Of a stretch of 64,000 nt of DNA, positions 1 through 8,392 are shown one piece after another (the first letter of the stretch is position 1; the number at the start of each line of letters is the position of its first letter). The DNA is from Hyphomonadaceae bacterium (GTDB lineage: Bacteria > Pseudomonadota > Alphaproteobacteria > Rhizobiales > Hyphomicrobiaceae), in NCBI GenBank assembly GCA_019747815.1, contig JAIEQJ010000035.1, forward strand, positions 1 through 64,000, given 5' to 3'. The translations under genes were made by a program, and so were the position numbers. The notes under the pieces are model-generated. The model was not told the origin of the DNA and did not search any database. It saw only the letters and a list, made by a program, of their open reading frames with translations.

Positions 1-2965
1 CCGGCGCCGGCTGCGGGGGGGCCTCGGCCTCCATGTCCAGCGGTGCCAGGCGCGAGGGCGCGAGCGGCAGGGTGAGCATGGGCTCGCGTGGCGCCTGCGT
101 CCGTGCCCATGCCGGCAGCGGCGCCAGCGCCTGGGGCAGGCCGGCCCGTCCCTTGGCGGGCTCTGGCTTGATCATCTGTTCGCTGCTGAGCCGCCACACG
201 ACGCGCCCGTCGGCGGTCTCAACCTCCTGCAGATGCCCCTCAAGTCCATCCTTGATCAGATGGTACCAGCAGGTGGCGGGCGGCGCCCGCAGGCCCTCGA
301 AGCCCGCCACATACAGCCGGTCGCGGGCACGCGTCAGCGCCACATAGAGCAGGCGGTTGCGCTCCTCGGTCTCCGCGTCGGCGATGCGCGCCTTGGCCTG
401 TTGCACCGCGCGCACTTTGCTGGTGCCCTTCACCGGCCACAGGAACGGCGGCGGCACGCTGCTCGGGCGTTGCGCATCCTCCAGCACCAGCAGGCCGTTG
501 GCAGCGCGCGCCGAGCGCGTCGAGCAGGTGTCGGGCAGAAAGACGATGGGCGCCTCGAGGCCCTTGGCGCCGTGCACGGTCATCACGCGCACCTCGTTGC
601 GGCCCTGCTCCATGTCGCGCTTGACCTCGCGCTGCTCTTCGCGCAACGCGGCGAGGAAGCCCTGCAGCGACGGCGGCGCCGCCTCGTCGTAGGCCAGGGC
701 GAGGTTGAGGAACTCATCGATGGCATCGGCCGCCTCCGGGCCCAGCCGCGCCAGCATGCGCCTGCGTCCGCCCTCGCCGTCCAGGATCGAGGCATAGAAC
801 TCGAACGGCGGCTGCCGCTCCGACCGCGTGCGCCAGCGCTGCAGGGTCTCGGCCACGGGCGCGAAGCGGTCGTTGTGCGGCGCGCTGGCGCGCACTGCGT
901 CCCACAGCGATCCCTTGCGGCCGTGCGCCAGCGCCATGAGGTCGCTATCGTCGAGGCCGAACAGCGGCGATTTCAGCACCGACGCCAGGGCGAGATCATC
1001 ATCGGGCAGGTTCAGGGCATCGCCCAGCGCGATCAGGTCCTGCACGGCGATCTGCTCGGTCAGCATGAGCCGGTCGGCGCCGGCAACGCCGATGTCGCGC
1101 GCCTTCAGCGCCGACACCATGACCGGTGCGAACGGCGCACGCTTGCGCACCAGGATGAGGATGTCGCCCGCCCGGATGGGGCGCCCGAGCGAGGGCAGCA
1201 TCTCGCGGCTGTCGAGCCAGCCGCGGATGGTTGCGGCAATGCGCGCGGCCAGACGCACGACGGAGGGCGATGCGCCCGTCTCCGCCAGCGGCGACCAGGG
1301 CTCTGCCGGGGTTGCGGCCTGATAGGGCTCCAGCGGCCAGATCTCGACGAGACCCGCATGTCCCGCCCGGTTGGCGACGTGGCGCACGGGGGCCAGCGTC
1401 GCGGTCAGGCCCGGCGTGCGCTCGGGCTTGGCAAAGATGCGATCGACCGCCGCCAGCAGCGGCTCCACCGACCGGAACGAAAGCGTGAGCGGCACCCGCC
1501 GCCAGCGCATGCCCGCCCGCGCGGCGCGCTCGGCGAAGGCCTCGCCCGCCGCCGCGAACATGGCCGGCGCCGCACCCTGGAAGCTGTAGATCGACTGCTT
1601 CTCGTCGCCGACCGCAAACAGCGTGCGCGGCTTGTCGCTGGCGCCGTGCCCGGCGAAGAACTCCTCGGCCAGCGCGCGGATGACCTGCCACTGGATCGCG
1701 CTCGTATCCTGCGCCTCGTCCACCAGGATGTGATCGAGGCCGCCGTCCAGCTTGTAGAGCACCCATTCGACGGCGCCCGACGATCTGAGCAGGCTCGCGG
1801 CCTTGCCGACCAGATCGTCGAAATCGAGCGCGGCCTGCCGCGCCTTGGCGGCGCCGTAGCGCTGCATCACGGCATCGCCCAGCCGCACCAGCGCCAGCGT
1901 GGCATCGAGAAGCTGCAGCCGGCAGCGCGCCGCGTTGAGGTCGACGACACGCTGCTGCGTGCGCACCAGCAGCGCCTCGACATCGGGGTGGGCCGCGGCC
2001 AGGCTCTTGGTCATCAGCGACTTGCGTGGATCGCCGCTGCCGGTGAGGAAGACCTCGCACAGGGCCGCGATGCGCCCCGCGGCGCCGCCGGCAGCCAGCG
2101 CGGCGGCGATTTTCTGGGATGCCTTGACGTCGCCGTTGGAGCCGGACGCCAGCACGTCGCGGATGCGCATCAGCTCGGACTTGGGGAGAACGCCGGCCAG
2201 CGCCGCCGTCGTGGCCTCCAGCGTCAGGTCCGGCTCCAGCCCCAGGGCCAGGCGGTAGATTTTCTCCGCTTCGGCCAGCCGGCCGTCGGCGTCGAGATCG
2301 AGGCGCACGGCCGCCTCGATCCAGGCGTGCTGGCGCAAGGCATCGGCCAGGAGCGCATCGAAATTGCCTTCCGCCGCGAAGCCGACCGCCGAGCCCAAGG
2401 CCCGCGCCAGCGGTGCGTCGGGGCTGGCGGATGTCGCCTCGGTCAGCGTCGCATCGATGGCCTCCTCCAGCAGGGCCGAACGCTGCTGGTCGTCGAGAAT
2501 CTCAAAGCCCGGCGGCACGCCGGCCTCCAGCGGGAAGCGCTGCAGCAGCCGCTCGCAGAAGGCATGGATGGTCTGCACCTTGAGGCCGCCCGGCGTCTCG
2601 ATGGCCCTGGCGAACAGCCGGCGCGCATGCACCATCTCGTCGGGCGACGGTGCGCGGTCGAGGAGCTGGGCGAGCTTCGCCTTGAGCTCGGCGTCGCCCG
2701 CCGTCACCCATGCGGCCAGGCGGTCGAACACGCGCGTCGACATCTCCGCCGCCGCCGCCTTGGTATAGGTGAGCGCCAGAATGCGCTCCGGGCTGACGCC
2801 GTCGAGCAGCAGGCGCAGCACGCGCATGGTGAGCACATGCGTCTTGCCGGTGCCGGCGTTGGCGCTGACCCAGGCGGAGGCGGCGGGATCGGCGGCGGCC
2901 GCCTGGTCGCGGCGCGTCCTCTCGCGCACGGCGACGAGCCCGTCGGGGGAGCCGAACAGGCCCAT
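1..2965 (-). CDS. addA: Double-strand break repair helicase AddA (partial, C-terminus off the left edge)
   Basis: N-terminal 988 residues of AddA, the helicase-nuclease subunit of the AddAB complex, which resects broken DNA ends and prepares them for RecA. The gene runs off the window, so the last part of the C-terminal nuclease domain is missing (usual family length about 1150). The ATG at 2965 lies just two bases beyond the addB stop, indicating translational coupling. Visible motifs are the Walker A sequence ANAGTGKTHVLT at residues 35-46, helicase motif Ia LTYTKAAAAEM soon after, and the Walker B box VDEAQDTSAIQW near residue 414, all typical of UvrD/Rep-type superfamily 1 helicases. The frame stays open to base 1. 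A very long open frame on the opposite strand here is only a by-product of the GC-rich codon pattern. Identification is firm. Confidence 0.95.
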   Translation of the reverse strand, partial: MGLFGSPDGLVAVRERTRRDQAAAADPAASAWVSANAGTGKTHVLTMRVLRLLLDGVSPERILALTYTKAAAAEMSTRVFDRLAAWVTAGDAELKAKLAQLLDRAPSPDEMVHARRLFARAIETPGGLKVQTIHAFCERLLQRFPLEAGVPPGFEILDDQQRSALLEEAIDATLTEATSASPDAPLARALGSAVGFAAEGNFDALLADALRQHAWIEAAVRLDLDADGRLAEAEKIYRLALGLEPDLTLEATTAALAGVLPKSELMRIRDVLASGSNGDVKASQKIAAALAAGGAAGRIAALCEVFLTGSGDPRKSLMTKSLAAAHPDVEALLVRTQQRVVDLNAARCRLQLLDATLALVRLGDAVMQRYGAAKARQAALDFDDLVGKAASLLRSSGAVEWVLYKLDGGLDHILVDEAQDTSAIQWQVIRALAEEFFAGHGASDKPRTLFAVGDEKQSIYSFQGAAPAMFAAAGEAFAERAARAGMRWRRVPLTLSFRSVEPLLAAVDRIFAKPERTPGLTATLAPVRHVANRAGHAGLVEIWPLEPYQAATPAEPWSPLAETGASPSVVRLAARIAATIRGWLDSREMLPSLGRPIRAGDILILVRKRAPFAPVMVSALKARDIGVAGADRLMLTEQIAVQDLIALGDALNLPDDDLALASVLKSPLFGLDDSDLMALAHGRKGSLWDAVRASAPHNDRFAPVAETLQRWRTRSERQPPFEFYASILDGEGGRRRMLARLGPEAADAIDEFLNLALAYDEAAPPSLQGFLAALREEQREVKRDMEQGRNEVRVMTVHGAKGLEAPIVFLPDTCSTRSARAANGLLVLEDAQRPSSVPPPFLWPVKGTSKVRAVQQAKARIADAETEERNRLLYVALTRARDRLYVAGFEGLRAPPATCWYHLIKDGLEGHLQEVETADGRVVWRLSSEQMIKPEPAKGRAGLPQALAPLPAWARTQAPREPMLTLPLAPSRLAPLDMEAEAPPQPAP

Positions 2966-2967
2966 GC

Positions 2968-5900
2968 TCAGTCCTCCTCGCCGTTGTCGACCAGCCACTC
3001 GGCAACACGGGCCAGGTGCGCGTAGTCGTCGTAGTCGTATTTGAAGCGGGCGCGGCGCACGGCCCGATAGGGCGTCGTCTCGCGGTCGAACTCGGCGATC
3101 AGGCGCATGAGCCCGTCCTGCGCCGCGCGCGCGAGCGCGAGCACATCGTCCACCTTGAGCGCAAGGTCCTGGCCCGGCGGCTCGCCGCCCGAGGTGGAGA
3201 TGTAGCGCAGCAGGCTCACGCGCCCGGGCGGCACGCCGGCAAAGCCGTCGGCCGCGGCGATGGCCGCTTCGAGCGGAAGTTGCGGCGCTTCGCCCGCTGC
3301 CGCACGGCTTGCCAGGTTTTGCAGGTTCTGCCCGCTCTTGTAGTCGGTGATGACGAGCGCCGCGCCGCCGGCGTCGATGCGGTCGGCGCGCGCCGTCAGA
3401 GTGAACGGTCCGGCCGGGCCTGCCAGCACCAGCTTGCCGGCAACCTCCGGCGCCGTCCGGGCGATGCCGGCGCGCCGGGCCGCCTCGGTCTCGGCAAACC
3501 ATGCCGCAAAGCGCGCCAGGCGCGAGGCCCAGAAGGCCGCCACCCGCGGGTTGCCGGTGTAGTCCGCCAGGACGTCTTTCGAGATCGCCGTCAATTCCCT
3601 GGCAATGTCCTTGGGCAGGGTCTCGGGAAAGCGATGGGCAAACTGATTGAGCGCCTCGTGCACGATCTGGCCGCGCAGCGCCGGCCCCGGCCGCGCGCCG
3701 AGCAGCGGCAGGGGCTCCAGGCGCAGGATGCGCCGGGCAAACACCCAGTAGGGATTGGCGATCCAGGTTTCGACGGCGGTGACGCTCAGCTCGCGCGGGC
3801 GAAGGGCGACGGGCGGCCGCGGCTCGGGCGCGCGCACGGGCGCGACGGCGCCGCTGATCGCGCTGCGCATCTGCGCCCACGCCAGCCACGGCTGCTCCGC
3901 CGTGAGCTCCAGCCCGAGGCCGTCAACCAGCGCCTGCAGCCGCAGCAGCCAGCGCGAGGGGACCGTGGGCGCCCCGTCGACCTTGGCGGCGCGCGTCAGC
4001 ACCACCCGCTGCGCGCCGAGCTGCGACACGAAATCGTGCGCCGCCGCGCCGATGCGCTCCTCGGGCGTGGCCAACCCCAGCGCCACCCGCATCGGCCGGC
4101 TGAGCCAGGGTCCCGGATCGGCCGCCTCGGGCCACGTGCCTTCATTGAGGGCGCCCAGGATGACCACATCGGCCTGCTGCAGGCGCGCCTCCAGCGGATC
4201 GCAGATCGCAATGCGCGGATGCAAGGGCCGGCGCGAGCGGATGGCCTTCTCGGCCACCAGCGTGCGATAGAAGTCGGGATAGTCGGCCGCCGCCATGTCG
4301 GGTGCCGGCATGGCCGTGTCGATGAGGCTCGTAAAGAACTGCGCCGCCCATTCGCCGGCCTCGCCCTGGCGCAGCGCCTGGCCGTCATCCGCGTCGCTGG
4401 TCCTGGCGAGGGCCTCAGCGGTTGCGAAGTGCATGCGGGCGAGATCGTGCATGCCGACAGGCGTCGCCGAGGCGAAGAGTTTTGCCATCGGCGTGAAGAC
4501 GGCGGCCAGTCGCTGCAGCAGATCGCGCGCAGCCTGCCAGTCGGCATCCTTGAGACGGCGGACCGCAGCAGGGCGCCAGGACTTCGTCTCGGCCCCTTCC
4601 AGGGCGGCCTCCACGCCCTTGAGCCCCTTGCCGAAGTAGGGTGAGCGGAACGCAGCCAGCTCCAGCGTGCTGACGGCGCGCCGCATGATGTCGGCCGGCA
4701 GCCCCAGGCGGCACAGTGGATGCTTGAGCAGGGTCATCAGCGCAACGGGCTCGAATTGCTTCTCCACCGCCGCGGCAATGAGATCGAGCAGCACGCCGGG
4801 CAGTGTTCGGCTGAACGGCAGGCCCGCCGCGTCCTCGACGCTCAGCCCCCACACCTCGAGACGCGCCGCCACCCGCCGCGCCAGAGCGCGATCGGGGGTG
4901 ATCAGCCTGGCGGTTCTGCCAGGCGTCTCCACCGCCTCGCGCAGCATGAGCGCGACGGCCTCGGCCTCCTCGTCGGCGGTGGCGGCTTCGATGGCGCACA
5001 TGCCGGTCAGCGCGGCGGCCATCTCCCTCTTGTCGGCGGCGGCCGTGAAGCGATGCCAGCGCTCGGTGGTGGCTGCCGGCCGCATCGCCTCGCAGGCGAG
5101 CGACCAGCGGGCACGCTCGGCCGGTGTCTGCTCGGGCTCACCCAGCAGCTGAACTTCCGCCCGCGACAGGCCCAGCGCGTCGATCAGCTTCTTCAGGCCG
5201 AACTGGGGGTGCTCGGGATGCGCGTCAATGAGCGCCCAGCTTGCGTCATCGAGTGCATGATCGAGCGCCGGCAGCACCAGCGCCCCGTTCGGCAGGGAGC
5301 TCACCGTCCGCATCAATTCGGTGGCGATCGGGTCCGTGGCGGTGACGCCCGCCACGATCACCGGCGCCTGGGGCGGTTGGGCCTGCAGCCGCTCCACCTC
5401 CGCCCGCATCAGGCGCTGGCGCCGTGCCACCGGCGACACCAGATCGTGCTCCGCCAGGTGCAACGGCCAGAACTCGGTGACGATCTGCAGGAAGGTGAGC
5501 GTGCGCGACCAGTGCTCGGAATATTCCTCCGGCACCAGCTCGCCGAGCCTGGCCGCATCGATGCTGTCGCGCTCCAGCGCATCGATCAGGTGCGCCAGCT
5601 CCTTGGCGAGCTTGGCCGCCTGCGCGGGCGTGCGGGCGCCGGTCGAGTGGATGAGATCGAGATCGCGGTGCGCGCCGCGCCGCTCGGCGGCCGCCCAGCG
5701 CAGCACCAGCGACGTCAATACCAGTCGGCGCTGCAGTTCGCTGATCACCCGCGGCACGCCGGCCGCACCGCCCGTGCCGTAGTCCTCCACGCTCGCGATC
5801 AGGTCGAGGTCTTCGCTGCCCTCCGTGATCGGCTTGATCCGCGGCAGCAGCAGCGCGCCGCCGCCGGAGACCTTCAGGAACGCCTCCTGCAGCGCACGCG

Positions 5901-6108
5901 TCGCCCGTCGCGTCGGCAGATACAGGGTGGTGTCGGCGAGCTGCAATGGATCGGGCCGGTGCCCGCCCGCCACCGGCAGGTGGCCACCGGTCAGCGCCTC
6001 CGCGAGGAGCGTGAGAAACGGCCGCCCCGCCGGCACGCAATAGACGCGCGGCCGCGCGGACACCGCCGGCGCAGCGGGCTCGACCCGCTTTCTAGCTAAG
6101 AATCTCAC
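2968..6108 (-). CDS. addB: Double-strand break repair protein AddB
   Basis: AddB (1046 aa), the partner of AddA in the AddAB helicase-nuclease. The N-terminal part has the inactivated helicase fold seen in alphaproteobacterial AddB: instead of a Walker A motif it carries PTRRATRALQEAFL near residue 65. The C-terminal quarter contains the PD-(D/E)xK nuclease core, with the D and K of LVITDYKSGQNL after a conserved ARADRIDAGG strand; this domain degrades one of the two strands during end resection. The start overlaps the murU stop region by 17 bases and the stop is 2 bases from the addA start, so the three genes are read as one transcript. Length and both end domains match the family. No oddities apart from the expected lack of an ATP-binding loop. 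Confidence 0.96.
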   Translation of the reverse strand: MRFLARKRVEPAAPAVSARPRVYCVPAGRPFLTLLAEALTGGHLPVAGGHRPDPLQLADTTLYLPTRRATRALQEAFLKVSGGGALLLPRIKPITEGSEDLDLIASVEDYGTGGAAGVPRVISELQRRLVLTSLVLRWAAAERRGAHRDLDLIHSTGARTPAQAAKLAKELAHLIDALERDSIDAARLGELVPEEYSEHWSRTLTFLQIVTEFWPLHLAEHDLVSPVARRQRLMRAEVERLQAQPPQAPVIVAGVTATDPIATELMRTVSSLPNGALVLPALDHALDDASWALIDAHPEHPQFGLKKLIDALGLSRAEVQLLGEPEQTPAERARWSLACEAMRPAATTERWHRFTAAADKREMAAALTGMCAIEAATADEEAEAVALMLREAVETPGRTARLITPDRALARRVAARLEVWGLSVEDAAGLPFSRTLPGVLLDLIAAAVEKQFEPVALMTLLKHPLCRLGLPADIMRRAVSTLELAAFRSPYFGKGLKGVEAALEGAETKSWRPAAVRRLKDADWQAARDLLQRLAAVFTPMAKLFASATPVGMHDLARMHFATAEALARTSDADDGQALRQGEAGEWAAQFFTSLIDTAMPAPDMAAADYPDFYRTLVAEKAIRSRRPLHPRIAICDPLEARLQQADVVILGALNEGTWPEAADPGPWLSRPMRVALGLATPEERIGAAAHDFVSQLGAQRVVLTRAAKVDGAPTVPSRWLLRLQALVDGLGLELTAEQPWLAWAQMRSAISGAVAPVRAPEPRPPVALRPRELSVTAVETWIANPYWVFARRILRLEPLPLLGARPGPALRGQIVHEALNQFAHRFPETLPKDIARELTAISKDVLADYTGNPRVAAFWASRLARFAAWFAETEAARRAGIARTAPEVAGKLVLAGPAGPFTLTARADRIDAGGAALVITDYKSGQNLQNLASRAAAGEAPQLPLEAAIAAADGFAGVPPGRVSLLRYISTSGGEPPGQDLALKVDDVLALARAAQDGLMRLIAEFDRETTPYRAVRRARFKYDYDDYAHLARVAEWLVDNGEED

Positions 6109-6820
6109 GCGCGAGCTGCTGTTCGGCTTGCGCTAACGCGTCGGGACTGCCTACATGCATCCACGTGCCCTCCATGCGCAGGCCGTAGGCGCGTCCTGCC
6201 GCAATCGCCGTGTTCCACACGGCGTTGAGCGAGAAGGCGTCCTCCGGGCTTCCATCGAACAGGCGCGGATGCGCCAGCGACACGCCGGTGAACGCGAACG
6301 GCACCATCTCCTGCTCCACGCGGCGCCGGCGGATGCGTCCATCCGGCTCGAAGGCGAAATCGCCGCGGCCTTGATATCCCAGGCTGTGCGAGGCCAGCGC
6401 CAGCAGCATCAGGCAATCCATGCGCTCCTCGTCCCAGGCCTGCATCAGCCGGGCAAGGTTCGACCCCACGCCTTCAATCCACACCGAGTCGGCGTTGTGA
6501 ATCAAGAAGGCGCCGCCTCCCAGGCGTGGAAGGGCCTTCTTCACGCCGCCGCCGGTGTCGAGCAGCCTGCCCCGCTCATCAGAAATCTCGATCGCCGGGC
6601 GCTGCCGCCCCTTGAGGTGCGCTTCGATCATGTCCGCCTTGTAGTGCACGTTGACGATCGCGCGCGTGATGCCCGCCGCGACATGGCGGCCCAGGACATG
6701 ATCGATCAGCGCCATGCCGTTGAGGCGCACGAGCGGCTTGGGCACATCGTTGTTGGCGGGCGCCATACGTGTGCCGAGGCCAGCGCTCAGCACCATGGCG
6801 GTTGTCACGCTTGCTGGCAT
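6092..6820 (-). CDS. murU: N-acetylmuramate alpha-1-phosphate uridylyltransferase (MurU-type nucleotidyltransferase)
   Basis: Nucleotidyltransferase of 242 aa that, in the peptidoglycan recycling bypass, converts MurNAc-1-phosphate and UTP to UDP-MurNAc. The N-terminus has the sugar-nucleotidyltransferase signature LSAGLGTRM followed by DVPKPLV, with the metal-binding NADSVW further on. The assignment to MurU rather than another sugar-phosphate nucleotidyltransferase rests on the neighbour: the AmgK-type kinase domain that makes MurNAc-1-phosphate is encoded immediately upstream. I chose the ATG at 6820, which has GAGGGA a few bases before it, over an in-frame TTG at 6841 that has no ribosome-binding site of its own. 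The end overlaps addB. Substrate is inferred from family and context, not visible directly. Confidence 0.88.
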   Translation of the reverse strand: MPASVTTAMVLSAGLGTRMAPANNDVPKPLVRLNGMALIDHVLGRHVAAGITRAIVNVHYKADMIEAHLKGRQRPAIEISDERGRLLDTGGGVKKALPRLGGGAFLIHNADSVWIEGVGSNLARLMQAWDEERMDCLMLLALASHSLGYQGRGDFAFEPDGRIRRRRVEQEMVPFAFTGVSLAHPRLFDGSPEDAFSLNAVWNTAIAAGRAYGLRMEGTWMHVGSPDALAQAEQQLAREILS

Positions 6821-6850
6821 TGTCCCTCGTCTCTCCCCCAACGGCTGCGC

Positions 6851-8392
6851 CTATTGCGGCAGCTTCCCGTCCCGTACGGAAGCCGGAAAGTACCTGTCGT
6901 ACCATGCGGCAAGTGGCGCAAGCGTGACGTGGCGCAGATTGCGCTCGAGATACCCCCAGATTCGCGGCAGATGCGCGAGATACTGCCGCTTGCCGTCGCG
7001 GTGCGCCAGCCGCACGAAGATGCCCAGGATCTTGGTGCTGCGCTGGGCACCCAGCGCGTGGTAGGCGAACGTGAACTCGGCATCATCGAAATTTGGCCGC
7101 GTGCGGGCTGCCGCCCGGCGATAGTGCGCGAGCAGGGACTGCTCCAGCCCTTCCGCCACGTCCACCCGTGCGTCCTGCAGCAGCGAGACGAGGTCATAGG
7201 CGGCCGCGCCGCGCTGGGCATCCTGAAAGTCGAGCAAGCCGACGCGCTTGATGCCGCTGCGCTCGGGCAGCCAGATGAGATTGGGAGAATGGAAATCGCG
7301 CAGCACCCAGTGCTGCGGCTGCCGCTCGAGCCGATCGAAGAGCCGCGCCCAGAGCGACAGAAACTCGGCCCGTGCCGGCTCCGGCACGGGCGCACCGCGC
7401 AGGGCCGGCCAGTACCAGTCGAGCAGCAGCTCGGCCTCGATCTGCAATGCGTCCCGGTCGTAGGTTTGCAGGACGTGCCGGCCGCCGCCGTTGAGCGGAA
7501 GCTGCCGAGGCGCCTCGGACCGCTGCAGGTCGATCAGGGCATCGACCGCGGTTCGCCAAAGCTCGTCCTGCGGCAGGCCCCCCCGCGCCACCTCGGCTGC
7601 GAACACGCGATCGCCGAGATCCTCAACGAGCAGGAGGCCCTTGGCCAAATCCTGCGCCAGAACCTGCGGCACGCTCAGGCCCGCCGCGCGCAGGGGTGGG
7701 GCAATGGCGGCGAACGCCGGCACCATGTCCTCGGCCAGATGCGCGATCTGGCTGTAGGGCTTGCCGTGGCGGATCGGCGGTCCATCCGGCTGGCGCGGCG
7801 CGTCCATCAGCAGGACGGTGCGCCCCTCGCGCGTCAGCCGGGCGTAGCTGCGCGTCGAGGCGTCGCCCTGCAGGTAGGTGAGGTGCGCGCCGAGCCAGTC
7901 GGCCTGTCGGCCGAGAAAGGCCATGATGTCGGCGATGCGGGCGATGCGCTCCCCCGCTTCTCCCAATCCGCGCAGCGTGACGCGGCGCACATGAGGATCA
8001 CCGGCCTCGGCCAGCGCGATCTCGATGCGCGTCGGCGGCAGCAGGGCGGCCGCGCGTTCCGGCCATTCGACGATGACGGCTCCGTCCTGCGCGGCCTCCT
8101 CAAAGCCCAGCTCCGCCGCCTCGTGCGCGCCCGACAGGCGATAGAAATCGAAATGCGCGATGGTCACGCGCCGCGAGGCGTAGGATTGATGCAGCGAGAA
8201 TGTCGGGCTCGGAACCTCGGCGCTGCCGTCGCGCAGCACCGCGCCGATCAGCGCGCGCGCCAGCGTGGTCTTGCCGGCACCCAGATCGCCGCTGAGGGCA
8301 ACGACGTCGCCGGGGCGAATCTTGAAGGCCAGCAGCTCGGCCAGCCGCACGACGCCGGCTTCATCCAGATCGCGCGTCCACTCCATCGTCAT
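6851..8392 (-). CDS. TsaE-AmgK fusion: tRNA t6A ATPase subunit plus N-acetylmuramate/N-acetylglucosamine kinase
   Basis: A 513-residue two-domain protein. Residues 1-150 are TsaE, the ATPase that drives threonylcarbamoyl-adenosine (t6A37) formation in tRNA with TsaB/TsaD; the P-loop SGDLGAGKTTLAR lies at 34-46 and the PSPTF and EWPE motifs follow. Residues 160-513 are an aminoglycoside-phosphotransferase-fold kinase of the AmgK type, with catalytic loop LRDFHSPNLIW (D366, N371) and metal-binding D388 in LLDFQDA. AmgK makes the anomeric 1-phosphate of MurNAc/GlcNAc used by MurU, encoded next. Such TsaE/phosphotransferase fusions are known in Hyphomicrobiales. The ATG at 8392 overlaps the divL stop by four bases (ATGA), so translation is coupled. 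Both active sites look intact. Confidence 0.93.
   Translation of the reverse strand: MTMEWTRDLDEAGVVRLAELLAFKIRPGDVVALSGDLGAGKTTLARALIGAVLRDGSAEVPSPTFSLHQSYASRRVTIAHFDFYRLSGAHEAAELGFEEAAQDGAVIVEWPERAAALLPPTRIEIALAEAGDPHVRRVTLRGLGEAGERIARIADIMAFLGRQADWLGAHLTYLQGDASTRSYARLTREGRTVLLMDAPRQPDGPPIRHGKPYSQIAHLAEDMVPAFAAIAPPLRAAGLSVPQVLAQDLAKGLLLVEDLGDRVFAAEVARGGLPQDELWRTAVDALIDLQRSEAPRQLPLNGGGRHVLQTYDRDALQIEAELLLDWYWPALRGAPVPEPARAEFLSLWARLFDRLERQPQHWVLRDFHSPNLIWLPERSGIKRVGLLDFQDAQRGAAAYDLVSLLQDARVDVAEGLEQSLLAHYRRAAARTRPNFDDAEFTFAYHALGAQRSTKILGIFVRLAHRDGKRQYLAHLPRIWGYLERNLRHVTLAPLAAWYDRYFPASVRDGKLPQ

Noticed and set aside
233-3025. A 930-codon open frame on the plus strand opposite addA
   Set aside because: Its translation is Arg/Gly/His-rich with no domain, and the minus-strand frame encodes clear AddA motifs; long antisense frames arise from GC-rich third positions. 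The same applies to other long antisense frames, for example opposite addB, divL, chvG, apbC, rpoN and lptC-lptA.
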